From assembly GCF_018882325.1 (NCBI RefSeq), contig NZ_JACVOQ010000001.1, positions 62,001 to 126,000 on the forward strand: DNA of 64,000 nt. Direction: 5' to 3'. The DNA is from Polynucleobacter sp. 78F-HAINBA (lineage in GTDB: Bacteria > Pseudomonadota > Gammaproteobacteria > Burkholderiales > Burkholderiaceae). Positions within the stretch are counted from its first letter, which is position 1, and each line of letters opens with the position of its first letter. This document shows positions 1 through 8,684 of this stretch, one piece after another. The position numbers and the translations under genes were made by a program. The notes under the pieces were generated by a model. That model searched no databases. It had not been told where the DNA came from and was given only the letters and a program-made list of their open reading frames with translations.

Positions 1-536
1 CAGTGCAGCCAATACGCTGAGCCAAAGAAACATCTTCTTTGATGAGGCAGGCTTTGGGCTTGCTGAAGTCGCGGAAAAAGGAGTTTGCTTTAAGGTAACT
101 TTTGCAGGCTCTACTTTTGTAGCTTCTGATTTTTTGACTGGCTCTTTTTTTCTACTTCAGCCACTAATGCGGGAACTTGAGTCTCCTCCACCAACTCTTT
201 GACTTCTATAGCTTCTTTTTTTGGCTGCGCTTTTTTTGCTGGAGCTTTAATTGACTCTTCAACTTTCGACGCTTCACTAATTTTTACTGGGGCTTGTGAG
301 CCATAGTCGAATGCTTCCTCATCACTTAAGTTGAGAAGCTTTGCTACTTTTTTAGCAGCAGTAAATTTGTTCTGGGCTCCATAGAAATAACTGGACTCGC
401 CATTTTCAATTTGAGATATTTGATGGTGTGAAAGACAAGCCATCCCACCGAGATCTTTCGCGCTCAGGGCGAGCTTTTCCCTAGCTTTAGTAAATGCCTC
501 TTTACGAATCTCTGGGAGCTTGGCGTTTGTAGTCAC
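1..536 (-). CDS. XRE-type HTH protein with apparent -1 frameshift to a membrane-anchored C-terminus (partial)
   Basis: The uninterrupted frame (536 to 111, 141 aa, GTG start) has a Cro/C1-type helix-turn-helix around residues 15-75, with the IENGESS turn typical of XRE domains, then a Lys/Ala/Glu-rich linker. It stops at 111-113. At 144-150 the minus strand reads A AAA AAG in exactly the phase of the dnaX slippery heptamer. A -1 slip there opens a second frame that runs without a stop to the window edge; it continues the Lys/Pro/Ala-rich linker and then enters a hydrophobic stretch (MFLWLSVLAAL, from base 33). The full product would be an HTH protein with a membrane segment, RodZ-like in layout. 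Programmed slip, real mutation and sequencing error cannot be told apart here. No clear Shine-Dalgarno precedes the GTG, and no specific family is recognised. Confidence 0.6.
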
Positions 537-540
537 AAAA

Positions 541-558
541 GTGCTTTAAGTGCTTTAT
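541..558 (-). repeat. Tandem 9-bp direct repeat directly before the XRE gene start
   Basis: On the minus strand AAAGCACTT occurs twice head to tail, ending 4 bases before the GTG start of the XRE-type gene. It occupies the place where a ribosome binding site would be expected. It may be an operator half-site pair for the HTH protein itself; this is inference from position only. Confidence 0.35.
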
Positions 559-617
559 CTATCAAAATATTGCCTCATCATAGCGCCTATATAACACCAG
601 GGAAATTAGCCCAAGAG

Positions 618-1244
618 CTAGCCATTCTGGATGTTTTCTAAGTCTGACTCAAGATACTTTGCTACTAATGTTTGGACAGATTCCACATGCATCTTGTCCA
701 TCACTCTAGCCTTATGGACCTTAATCGTGGCATCTGTCGTTCCTAGTTTGACGGCAATATCCTTATTCAGCAAGCCTTTGACTAGCCAAAAGCAAACTTC
801 CCTCTCCCTAGGCGTGAGAGTTGCATAGTCTTTCTTAGTTTCGACCTCTTTGGAAACGCGCTTCAGCTGGCGTCTATCAAACTCCAGGGCATCAGCAACA
901 GCCTTTAATAAATCCTCTAAATTGAAGGGTTTAAAGAGGAAAACAACCGCTCCGCGCTTCAGGCTTTTAACGATTTGATGGGGGTGACTTTGGCCGCTAA
1001 CAAATACAATCGGGGTTTTACGGCCTAACTGGACCAATTTTTCCTGCAAATCCAGTCCAGTCATATCCGGCATTTGCATGTCGAGCAAGATGACTGCGGG
1101 CGCCACTGGTACTGAATACTCTAAAAATGTCACCGCGGAGGAGAAATCTTCCACGATATAACCTACATCCTTGAGCATTCTGCTTAAAGATGTGCGCATC
1201 GACTCATCGTCGTCGATTAGGTAAATATGGCCAACTTTAGTCAT
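618..1244 (-). CDS. FixJ-family two-component response regulator (orphan)
   Basis: A response regulator with an N-terminal receiver domain and a C-terminal LuxR-type DNA-binding domain, about 208 aa. The acidic pocket is D11-D13, the phospho-acceptor is D55 in VILLDMQMPD, and the conserved lysine is K105 in LFKPF. The LuxR HTH spans about residues 145-205 and opens with LTPREREV. The ATG at 1244 is preferred over an upstream in-frame TTG because MTKVGHIYLIDDD is where receiver domains begin. No histidine kinase gene is adjacent, so partner and signal are unknown. An 8-bp inverted repeat lies 58-78 bases upstream of the start and could be an autoregulatory site. Confidence 0.85.
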   Translation of the reverse strand: MTKVGHIYLIDDDESMRTSLSRMLKDVGYIVEDFSSAVTFLEYSVPVAPAVILLDMQMPDMTGLDLQEKLVQLGRKTPIVFVSGQSHPHQIVKSLKRGAVVFLFKPFNLEDLLKAVADALEFDRRQLKRVSKEVETKKDYATLTPREREVCFWLVKGLLNKDIAVKLGTTDATIKVHKARVMDKMHVESVQTLVAKYLESDLENIQNG

Positions 1245-1302
1245 TGAATTTAAAAGGAAAAATAATAGATAAGGCAATGTACCGCAGCTTTTTTTCCAAG
1301 GA

Positions 1303-1322
1303 TATTAGCTCTCAAGCTAATA
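1303..1322. promoter_or_regulatory. Perfect inverted repeat in the response regulator / ilvD intergenic region
   Basis: TATTAGCT, a 4-base spacer CTCA, then AGCTAATA: a perfect 8-bp inverted repeat in the 229-base divergent region between the FixJ-type regulator and ilvD. It is a plausible operator for a dimeric regulator, perhaps the adjacent response regulator, or a leader hairpin. The function is not shown by sequence. Confidence 0.4.
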
Positions 1323-1473
1323 ATGAGGCTGAATCAGCAAATACAATAGAGAAATCTGCTTGTTGCAGTGCATGACTGGAGTATAGGAAAGACTGCATAA
1401 ACCCCTGCGTTCCGCCTAGTCTCACGGCACAATAGAGCTTTTCGACAAATTCTTTTCTGGAGTCCATATCAGC

Positions 1474-3162
1474 ATGAAACGCCTCAATGAACGCTCGCGC
1501 AATGTCACCGAAGGGGTTGCTCGCGCACCCAATCGCTCAATGTATTACGCGATGGGCTACCAAGAGAAGGATTTTGTTAAACCAATGGTTGGTGTAGCAA
1601 ACGGTCATTCCACCATTACACCTTGCAACAGCGGGTTGCAAAAACTGGCAGATGCAGCGGTAAATGCCCTTGAAGAAGCTGGTGCAAAAGCGCAAATGTT
1701 TGGCACCCCTACCGTCTCCGATGGTATTGGTATGGGTACTGAAGGTATGAAGTACTCCCTCATCTCCCGCGAGGTGATTGCCGACAGTATTGAAACTTGC
1801 GTTAATGGTTTGTGGCAAGACGGCGTTGTAGTTATCGGCGGTTGCGATAAAAACATGCCGGGCGGCATGATGGCGATGGCACGCACTAACGTACCCAGCA
1901 TCTATGTTTATGGTGGAACAATTAAGCCGGGCCATTTCAAGGGCAAGGATCTAAACATTGTTTCTGCATTTGAAGCCGTTGGTGAATTCACCTCAGGTCG
2001 CATGAGTGAGTCAGACCTCAAGGGCGTAGAGCAACATGCTTGCCCAGGTAGCGGCTCTTGCGGCGGTATGTACACCGCAAACACGATGAGCTCTTCCTTT
2101 GAGGCTTTGGGTATGAGCCTACCTTACTCCTCCACTATGGCTAACGAAGATGCTGAGAAAGTTGCCAGTGCGCATGAATCCGCTTTAGTCCTGGTTGAGG
2201 CAATTAAGAAAAATTTACGTCCACGTGACATCATCACGAAAAAATCTATTGAGAATGCAGTGAGCGTGATCATGGCTGTTGGTGGATCTACCAACGCTGT
2301 TCTCCATTACCTAGCTATCACTAGCGCTGCTGAGATCGACTGGACTATTGATGACTTTGAGCGCATCCGTAAGCGTGTTCCTGTCATTGTGGATATGAAG
2401 CCATCTGGACAATATTTGGCAACCGACCTTCACCAAGCTGGCGGTATTCCGCAAGTCATGAAGATCTTGCTAGATGGCGGACTCTTGCATGGTGATTGCA
2501 TGACGATCACTGGCAAGACCGTTGCAGAAACATTGAAAGATGTTCCATCAGTACCGCGCGCCGATCAAAAGGTGATTCGCACTTTAGACAACCCACTGTA
2601 CAAGCAAGGTCACTTAGCCATTCTGAAGGGCAACATCTCCCCAGAAGGTTGCGTTGCCAAAATTACTGGACTCAAGAACCCATCCATCACTGGCCCTGCT
2701 CGTGTATTTGATTCTGAAGATGACGCAATGGCCGCCATCATGGCGCAAAAGATCAAAGACGGTGACGTTATGGTCATTCGTTATGAGGGTCCTAAAGGCG
2801 GTCCAGGCATGCGTGAGATGCTTGCCCCTACCTCTGCCCTCGTTGGTCAAGGCTTAGGCGAGACAGTCGGCCTCATTACTGACGGACGCTTCTCTGGCGG
2901 CACTTGGGGCATGGTGGTTGGTCACGTTGCTCCTGAGGCGTTTGTGGGCGGTGTAATTGCCCTTATTCATGAGGGTGACTCAGTCACGATCGATGCTCAT
3001 AAGTTACTCATTCAACTCAATGTGAGTGATGAAGAGATTGCGAAGCGTCGCGCTGCTTGGGCACAACCTAAACCACGCTATACCCGTGGATTGCTTGCTA
3101 AATACGCTTACCTTGCGAGCACTGCAAGTAAAGGCGCTGTAACCGATCTGAACTTAGATTAA
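1474..3162 (+). CDS. ilvD: Dihydroxy-acid dehydratase
   Basis: Catalyses dehydration of 2,3-dihydroxy-3-methylbutanoate and 2,3-dihydroxy-3-methylpentanoate, the shared third step of valine and isoleucine synthesis. The 562 aa length is that of the short bacterial IlvD form. Cysteines that fit the [2Fe-2S] ligands are C51, C124 ([10 protein letters not shown]) and C196 ([15 protein letters not shown]). The C-terminal part holds the GRFSGGTWG motif. The ATG follows a leader of about 200 bases and a strong terminator follows the stop, so the gene is probably monocistronic. Confidence 0.97.
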   Translation: MKRLNERSRNVTEGVARAPNRSMYYAMGYQEKDFVKPMVGVANGHSTITPCNSGLQKLADAAVNALEEAGAKAQMFGTPTVSDGIGMGTEGMKYSLISREVIADSIETCVNGLWQDGVVVIGGCDKNMPGGMMAMARTNVPSIYVYGGTIKPGHFKGKDLNIVSAFEAVGEFTSGRMSESDLKGVEQHACPGSGSCGGMYTANTMSSSFEALGMSLPYSSTMANEDAEKVASAHESALVLVEAIKKNLRPRDIITKKSIENAVSVIMAVGGSTNAVLHYLAITSAAEIDWTIDDFERIRKRVPVIVDMKPSGQYLATDLHQAGGIPQVMKILLDGGLLHGDCMTITGKTVAETLKDVPSVPRADQKVIRTLDNPLYKQGHLAILKGNISPEGCVAKITGLKNPSITGPARVFDSEDDAMAAIMAQKIKDGDVMVIRYEGPKGGPGMREMLAPTSALVGQGLGETVGLITDGRFSGGTWGMVVGHVAPEAFVGGVIALIHEGDSVTIDAHKLLIQLNVSDEEIAKRRAAWAQPKPRYTRGLLAKYAYLASTASKGAVTDLNLD

Positions 3163-3190
3163 AAAATAAGCAATAAATCTAAAGCATCAA

Positions 3191-3222
3191 AACAAAGCCC
3201 CTAAAACTAGGGGCTTTGTTTA
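3191..3222. terminator. Bidirectional rho-independent terminator after ilvD
   Basis: Perfect 12-bp stem ACAAAGCCCCTA / TAGGGGCTTTGT with loop AAAC, with A-rich sequence on the left and T-rich on the right. It sits between the convergent ilvD and copper operon ends and can serve both. Confidence 0.9.
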
Positions 3223-3254
3223 TTACCAACTCTAAATGCATTCCACAGAAGATC

Positions 3255-3731
3255 TTAGTGCTTCATGGCTCCACCGTGAGCACCCATTGCATTTACTGGA
3301 AACTTTACCTCCACTTCGCCTGCCTTAGCAAACTTGAGCTTGACTGGAACAGTTTCACCAGCAGTTAATGGAGCTTTAATGCTCATGAACATTAAATGCA
3401 AGCCACCTGGCTTCAATTCCACTGCACCACCTGCTGGCACAGGGATATCTTTCACTTGGCGCATTTTCATGACATTGCCTTCCATGGCCATCTCATGCAA
3501 TTGGACCTCGCCAGCCACTGGAGAGCTAGCTGATACTAATAAATCTACGCCGCCTTTGTTTTCAATCTTCATAAAACCGCCAGCAGCCATTTGGCCTGGC
3601 ACGGTAGCACGGGTATAGGCATTCTCAATTTGCAGAGAACCCACTTTGGCATTTTGTGCTTGCGCAAAACCAACCAAACCAAAACTCACTACAGCAGCCA
3701 ATAATGCATTTAATAATGTATTGCTTTTCAT
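3255..3731 (-). CDS. Periplasmic copper chaperone PCu(A)C
   Basis: A secreted Cu(I)-binding protein of the PCu(A)C/DUF461 family (158 aa), which in other bacteria delivers copper to the CuA centre of cytochrome oxidase. Residues 1-25 are a signal peptide ending AQA. The family motif H-x10-M-x21-H-x-M is intact: H79, M90, H112 and M114. The ATG is preceded by an AGGAGGT ribosome binding site. It is the last gene of a five-gene minus-strand run headed by a DUF2946 protein and including a TonB copper receptor, so a role in copper uptake or delivery is well supported. Confidence 0.92.
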   Translation of the reverse strand: MKSNTLLNALLAAVVSFGLVGFAQAQNAKVGSLQIENAYTRATVPGQMAAGGFMKIENKGGVDLLVSASSPVAGEVQLHEMAMEGNVMKMRQVKDIPVPAGGAVELKPGGLHLMFMSIKAPLTAGETVPVKLKFAKAGEVEVKFPVNAMGAHGGAMKH

Positions 3732-3795
3732 ATTTACTACCTCCTAGTTAATCTTTAATCCTCATGTTCAAGAAGACTTGAATTCCTTTACTCTA

Positions 3796-4212
3796 CTACC
3801 AACTCATTGTCTTTGTGCCGTCCTTAAACAAAGCATCACCAGTAATTTTTGGGCCGCCTAATTTGACGCCAGAGATTAAATCAGCCTCAGTAAAGCCAGC
3901 CTGCTTTAGACACATTGGGCACATGATCACCAAAGCGCCGCTAGAAATTACCTCAGATAAAGCCTGCTGCTGATCCGAAAACTTGGCGGCTCCAGCCTTA
4001 ACGCCCAGCATCACTGCCTTATCATTTAGGAAAATTGTTAATGGGTGGCCATTAGCGGAATGATGCTTACCAAAGTTAATCGCCATACTTGAGCGATGTA
4101 ATTCATCAGTTGAAAGATTGATGAAGAGTGGGTCATTAGCGCCAGCAAAGGCCGATAAAGATAAAGTTGCCAATACGGTAATGACCGCGGATTTAAGTGA
4201 TTTCAAAAACAT
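3796..4212 (-). CDS. Secreted DsrE-family protein in the copper operon
   Basis: About 138 aa with an N-terminal signal peptide (residues 1-23) and a DsrE/DsrF-like fold signature. A CPMC pair (C98, C101) lies in the position where DsrE-like proteins carry reactive or metal-binding cysteines. The ATG at 4212 has a clear AAGGAG site 6 bases upstream; a longer reading would run into the receptor gene. It lies between the copper receptor and the PCu(A)C chaperone, so a thiol role in periplasmic copper handling is likely, but no reaction can be assigned. Confidence 0.8.
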   Translation of the reverse strand: MFLKSLKSAVITVLATLSLSAFAGANDPLFINLSTDELHRSSMAINFGKHHSANGHPLTIFLNDKAVMLGVKAGAAKFSDQQQALSEVISSGALVIMCPMCLKQAGFTEADLISGVKLGGPKITGDALFKDGTKTMSW

Positions 4213-4238
4213 GGTGACACTCCTTTTTTCGTAACTAA

Positions 4239-6380
4239 TTAAAACTTCATATTTGCTGAGACATACAAGGTTCTTCCCATGCCTGCAACCCCAGTTCCCC
4301 AAGCCACGCCATTCATAGACATCGTATTGCCTTGCCCTAGGTAGGCGCCACCCTGCGGTAACGCGTAGAGTTTGTTCAATAAGTTTTCAATACCAAAGTT
4401 GACGCGATACTTTTTATCGTCATACGAAGCGCGTAAGTTATATAGCGAATATCCGCCGGTAGCAATCTCATTTCTAACAGCATTGAGATTTGTCTTGGCC
4501 GCCACAAATTGTGCTTCAACAGTATTAGTCCAATTTGCACCCAAGTACTGAACAAAGCCAATTTTTCCATTAAGCGGCATGATGTTGTACAAATTTCCAC
4601 CAGTAGTCACGTTTTGACCGCGAGTATATGACGCTATACCAGTCATTTGGAAACGACCTAACTGCGGCAACTTGCCAAGCATTACGTTACCGGAGAGGTC
4701 TAATCCATAGAGTTGCGCATCTTGGTTTACGTACTTAAGGACATTAAATTTATCAACAGTACAAGTCGTATTACATGCTGCATCGATGTAGTTGCTCACG
4801 TAGGTGTAATAAGGGTTGGTTTTAAATCCCCAAACCTCTTTATTAGCATCATGCCAATCGCTCGCAAAACTAACTGTATTTGCAACCTCAGGGGCTAGCG
4901 TTACCTGTCCAACATAACCGTTACCGTCCCCTACAAAGTTATTCATGATTGCTGCCATTGGAGTGGTAGACCAAGAATAACGCTCATAAAGATTGGGGGA
5001 TCTTGTCTTGCGCGAGTAACCTGCTTCGTAGTTTTGATTGTTATCTGGTTTATATCGAGAAAGCGCTGTTAAGTCCCAGTTGTAATCAGTTTGCTGATGT
5101 TTCTGAGCATTAAACGCATTTGCTTGAGACTGATACATAGAGCTATATCCCTGAACATTTCCTGCATTTGCAGCGACCTGTTCAACACGCACCCCTGCCA
5201 AACCCATCAATTCCTTAGACCACTGTTGCTCTAACTCGCTAAATAATGCTAAACGATCTCTGGTGCCATTATTAATATTTTGAAAGGTATTTGGACTCAT
5301 CATCATTCCAGTGCCTGATGGTGGCCACCAGTCATTTAACTTATAGCCCTGCCACTCAGTTCCAATTCTTGCGAGCTGTGTTTCAGAAATTGGCAGTGTT
5401 CCCTTAATAACGGCGCCATTGGTTGAGCTCGTTGCAAGCATTGGCATTGCAGGCGATGTTCGCGCGCCAGTGTTGTCATCCATCTGGTGGTTGACCATTT
5501 GGTTATAGGCTTGAGCCTCTAAAGTACCCCAATCATATTTACCGGTGTACTTCAGGTTAAATTGTTCGCTTTGATTTTTGGTCATATCCATACGTTGGTT
5601 TGAATAACCTTCGAATGGTATGAATTGATATCCCGCCTTAAACTCAACCAAGTGGTTATCCTTCTGCCAGGCCAATGAAAGTTGCTGGTTGGTGGCGATG
5701 TATTTAGATGCGCCAACAGTGTTTCCAGATAAACCATTTGCCGCAGGTTTAAAGTTGCCGCCGGCTGTGTAGTTACCTGCCTTTGCAGAATCTATCGTGT
5801 AGTTGACGCTAAATTCATCGCCCGCAGCAGTCACGTTTAAGTTACCCGCAATTGCATTTGCATTACTACTGTACGATGCGCCAACCTCACCTTGCGTGAG
5901 TGTCTCCCCCTTATTAGCAAATACCGGTGGTAATGATTGAACTGAAACTACGCCACCTAAACTGTCACCACCCGTACTCACTGGCGAAAGGCCAGTGATC
6001 ACCTTAACGCTACCAACATTGGATGGGCTGATATAGGAGAGAGGCGAGTTCATGTGATTTGGGCAAGATGAGATTAAATCTAAGCCGTCAACTTTGACTG
6101 CCACCCGGTCGTCCGCTAAACCATGGATTGATGGCAATCCAGAAACACCTCCACCGGTATACATGCTTACACCGGGGATATTCAGCAGCATAGCTGCAGT
6201 ATTGGGGGTATTTACACGCGACTGATTAAGCTCTTTACCCACAAGTGTTGTTTGAGTGAGTGGCGCCTCCTGAATACCCGTCACAGTAAGGGTATCTAGA
6301 TTGGGGGCGGTTTGACCGTATGCATTAGTGAGCATCAAAGATGCGACTAAGGCTATCGGCGTTACTTTTAATGCATTCAT
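4239..6380 (-). CDS. TonB-dependent copper receptor (OprC/NosA type)
   Basis: Outer-membrane receptor of 713 aa. A signal peptide (about 1-22) is followed by a TonB box (DTLTVTG), a plug domain and a 22-strand-type barrel ending in aromatic NMKF. The two halves of the CxxxM-HxM copper site known from Pseudomonas OprC are both present: C106/M110 in CPNHM and H298/M300 in NHQM. Many Met-rich loop segments (for example GTGMMMSPN) fit copper capture. Neighbours are a DUF2946 protein upstream and DsrE and PCu(A)C genes downstream, all on the same strand. The substrate is inferred from the motif and the operon. Confidence 0.92.
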   Translation of the reverse strand: MNALKVTPIALVASLMLTNAYGQTAPNLDTLTVTGIQEAPLTQTTLVGKELNQSRVNTPNTAAMLLNIPGVSMYTGGGVSGLPSIHGLADDRVAVKVDGLDLISSCPNHMNSPLSYISPSNVGSVKVITGLSPVSTGGDSLGGVVSVQSLPPVFANKGETLTQGEVGASYSSNANAIAGNLNVTAAGDEFSVNYTIDSAKAGNYTAGGNFKPAANGLSGNTVGASKYIATNQQLSLAWQKDNHLVEFKAGYQFIPFEGYSNQRMDMTKNQSEQFNLKYTGKYDWGTLEAQAYNQMVNHQMDDNTGARTSPAMPMLATSSTNGAVIKGTLPISETQLARIGTEWQGYKLNDWWPPSGTGMMMSPNTFQNINNGTRDRLALFSELEQQWSKELMGLAGVRVEQVAANAGNVQGYSSMYQSQANAFNAQKHQQTDYNWDLTALSRYKPDNNQNYEAGYSRKTRSPNLYERYSWSTTPMAAIMNNFVGDGNGYVGQVTLAPEVANTVSFASDWHDANKEVWGFKTNPYYTYVSNYIDAACNTTCTVDKFNVLKYVNQDAQLYGLDLSGNVMLGKLPQLGRFQMTGIASYTRGQNVTTGGNLYNIMPLNGKIGFVQYLGANWTNTVEAQFVAAKTNLNAVRNEIATGGYSLYNLRASYDDKKYRVNFGIENLLNKLYALPQGGAYLGQGNTMSMNGVAWGTGVAGMGRTLYVSANMKF

Positions 6381-6424
6381 ATTGACTCCAAAATTTTTTT
6401 AATCGCTAATTAATTGAATTTCTT

Positions 6425-6604
6425 TTACTTGTGAATGGATGCAATTGGCGCGAGCACAAGCTCCGCGCTACCCAAGGGACTATAGGTATAAATTGCATTT
6501 GAAAGAATGAGCGAGCCGGCATACAGGAGCCAAATTGCTATGCCCATGGCAATGCCAACATAGGCTCGCTTTAGTCGAGACGAAACTTTGTCAGATAAAA
6601 ACAT
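6425..6604 (-). CDS. Small single-pass membrane protein in the copper operon
   Basis: About 59 aa, starting at the ATG with GGAG 7 bases upstream. A basic N-terminus (KVSSRLKR) is followed by one hydrophobic segment of about 20 residues (residues 16-35). It lies between the DUF2946 gene and the copper receptor on the same strand. I do not recognise a family. It resembles small helper membrane proteins found beside TonB metal receptors, but no function can be assigned. Confidence 0.6.
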   Translation of the reverse strand: MFLSDKVSSRLKRAYVGIAMGIAIWLLYAGSLILSNAIYTYSPLGSAELVLAPIASIHK

Positions 6605-6675
6605 GTACTTCTCCATACAAGATTGCGGCAACTTGTTGTCGCCTATCGCATAGCTTGGCTATGCCCTAAAAAGAT

Positions 6676-7047
6676 TTAGGCTTGTGTAGGAGGCGCTGCT
6701 GAGGGAGGTGTTACCCAAACAGCAAGAGGCTTGGGTGATTGATAGAAAAGCTGTGGCAGCAAAGCAAGTGTTTGCGGCGCTTGGAATGTGAGGTTTGTAT
6801 TGAATGCTGGCGTAATGGCGGTATGAGCAATGCAATATGGGCAAGGCTGCGCTTCTGCACGATCTGTTTGATCTTCGCCTTGAATATTGATCTGCAACTT
6901 AGTGCCGTCAGCTGCACAAATTTCCATCGCAAAACCTTGACCATGCTTTGCTAGCGATACCGCTTGAGAAACTGCTGGCGCAAGCGCACTCATTGCGATT
7001 GCTAAAGCGGCAATCCAGTGAATGAGGCGATTTTTGCGGAAATTCAT
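6676..7047 (-). CDS. DUF2946-type secreted protein, first gene of the copper operon
   Basis: 123 aa with an N-terminal hydrophobic signal segment (residues 8-29), a CxxC-type CPYC with a following His (C69, C72, H75), and a Pro/Ala-rich C-terminus. This arrangement is typical of DUF2946 proteins, which often sit beside TonB copper receptors. A metal-binding accessory role in copper acquisition is inferred from the cysteines and the operon. The gap to the next upstream gene is under 100 bases and holds the tct terminator, so any promoter must lie in about 7048-7086. Confidence 0.8.
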   Translation of the reverse strand: MNFRKNRLIHWIAALAIAMSALAPAVSQAVSLAKHGQGFAMEICAADGTKLQINIQGEDQTDRAEAQPCPYCIAHTAITPAFNTNLTFQAPQTLALLPQLFYQSPKPLAVWVTPPSAAPPTQA

Positions 7048-7084
7048 GATGGGAAGATTTTATCGGAATTTTAATTTAGGCATG

Positions 7085-7109
7085 AAAAAAGGGGCTTGCG
7101 CCCCTTTTC
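7085..7109 (-). terminator. Terminator of the tctCBA operon
   Basis: Stem AAAAGGGGC / GCCCCTTTT with loop TTGC. Read on the minus strand it ends in a T run, directly after the tctA stop at 7145. Confidence 0.85.
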
Positions 7110-7144
7110 CCTTATGAATTCGCTATTTCTAGCTGATTTCACTC

Positions 7145-8644
7145 TTATGCTGCAGCAGCTTTTTTCTTGCCTACAAACTTACCAATTAATGGCCAGAATA
7201 GTAAAAGCAATGCAAGACCTGTAATACCGCCTACCAATGGGTTAGAGAAGAAAATATCTAAGCTTCCCTGTGAGAACAACATGGATTGACGGAATGAGTC
7301 TTCTGCACGATCACCTAACACCAAGGCCAAGACCATAGGCGCCATTGGGTAATCGAGTTTCTTGAAGACATAACCCAGCACACCGAAGCCCAACATCAAC
7401 CAAACGTCAAACATCGCGTTGTGGACGGTGTATGCACCAACCGCACAAATCACAATAATGACTGGAGCAATGATGGAGAACGGAATTCTCAAGATTGAGG
7501 CGAACAATGGAACGCAAGTTAATACAACAAACAAGCCTGCCAAGTTACCTAAGTACATACTCGCGATCAGACCCCAAACAAAGTCTGGTTTCTCAACGAA
7601 GAGCAATGGGCCTGGTTGTAAGCCCCAGATCAACAAACCGCCAAGCAACACAGCAGCTGTTGGTGATCCTGGAATGCCTAATGACAACATTGGCAACAAG
7701 GCAGCTGTACCAGCAGCGTGAGCTGCTGTTTCTGGAGCAACAATACCTTCCATTTTTCCAGTACCAAACTTGTCACCTTCTTTAGATACGCGTTTTGCAA
7801 CACCGTAAGCCATGAAAGATGCAGGGGTAGCACCACCTGGAGTGATGCCCATCCAACAACCGATCAAGCAGCTGCGCAATGAAGTTGCCCAATATTTTGG
7901 TAACTGCTTCCAAGTTTCCCAAACAACCTTACCGCGAATTTTCGCTGCAGCACCTTGGAAGGCCAAGCCCTCTTCCATTGAAAGAAGAATCTCGCCAATA
8001 CCGAACAAGCCGATAACCGCGATCAAGAAGTCAAAACCACGCATCAACTCTGGGTTACCGAAAGTTAAGCGTAACTGACCTGTCACTGTGTCCATACCAA
8101 CGGTAGCCAAAGCAAAGCCCAACATCATTGCTGAAATTGTCTTGAATGGCGAACCTTTATTCATACCCACAAAACTACAGAAGGTCAGGAGGTAGACCGA
8201 GAAGAATTCTGGCGGACCGAATTGGAGAGCAAACTTCGCAACCAACGGTGCCAAGAAGGTAATCATCACAATCGCAAAGAACGCACCCACAAAAGAAGAT
8301 GTAAATGCAGCTGTCAGCGCCTCACCAGCTTTGCCATTACGAGCCATTGGATAACCGTCAAAGGTTGTCGCAACAGACCATGGTTCACCAGGGATATTAA
8401 ACAGCACGGATGTAATCGCACCGCCAAACAATGCACCCCAGTAAATACAGGACAACATGATGATCGCTGAAGTTGGTGGCATGGTGAAGGTTAATGGCAA
8501 CAGAATCGCAATACCGTTTGCGCCACCTAAGCCTGGCAATACGCCAATAATCACACCAAGAGTTACACCGACAAGCATTAACAGCAAGTTAAAGGGTGTC
8601 ATTGCAACGGCAAAGCCGTTGAATAGAGCGTTAATTTCTTCCAA
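7145..8644 (-). CDS. tctA: Tripartite tricarboxylate transporter, large permease TctA family
   Basis: Inner-membrane protein of 499 aa with about 11-12 hydrophobic segments and the family's glycine/proline-rich motifs (PGLGGANG near residue 38, NIPGEPWS near 84, GITPGGATPASF near 266, SLGIPGSP near 326). It works with TctB and a periplasmic Bug protein to import carboxylates using an ion gradient. The start is a TTG with GGAG 6 bases upstream. It is third in a tctC-tctB-tctA run. The substrate cannot be told from sequence. Confidence 0.93.
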   Translation of the reverse strand: MEEINALFNGFAVAMTPFNLLLMLVGVTLGVIIGVLPGLGGANGIAILLPLTFTMPPTSAIIMLSCIYWGALFGGAITSVLFNIPGEPWSVATTFDGYPMARNGKAGEALTAAFTSSFVGAFFAIVMITFLAPLVAKFALQFGPPEFFSVYLLTFCSFVGMNKGSPFKTISAMMLGFALATVGMDTVTGQLRLTFGNPELMRGFDFLIAVIGLFGIGEILLSMEEGLAFQGAAAKIRGKVVWETWKQLPKYWATSLRSCLIGCWMGITPGGATPASFMAYGVAKRVSKEGDKFGTGKMEGIVAPETAAHAAGTAALLPMLSLGIPGSPTAAVLLGGLLIWGLQPGPLLFVEKPDFVWGLIASMYLGNLAGLFVVLTCVPLFASILRIPFSIIAPVIIVICAVGAYTVHNAMFDVWLMLGFGVLGYVFKKLDYPMAPMVLALVLGDRAEDSFRQSMLFSQGSLDIFFSNPLVGGITGLALLLLFWPLIGKFVGKKKAAAA

Positions 8645-8684
8645 CTTGGACTCCTTTTTTAATCTTTTTTAATAGTTATTGTTT

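Noticed and set aside
1537..2857. Several 65-130 codon frames within ilvD
   Set aside because: They lie opposite or out of phase with a well-conserved gene and show no domain features.
7419..8672. Plus-strand frames opposite tctA
   Set aside because: Antisense shadows of a membrane protein gene; composition follows the tctA codons.
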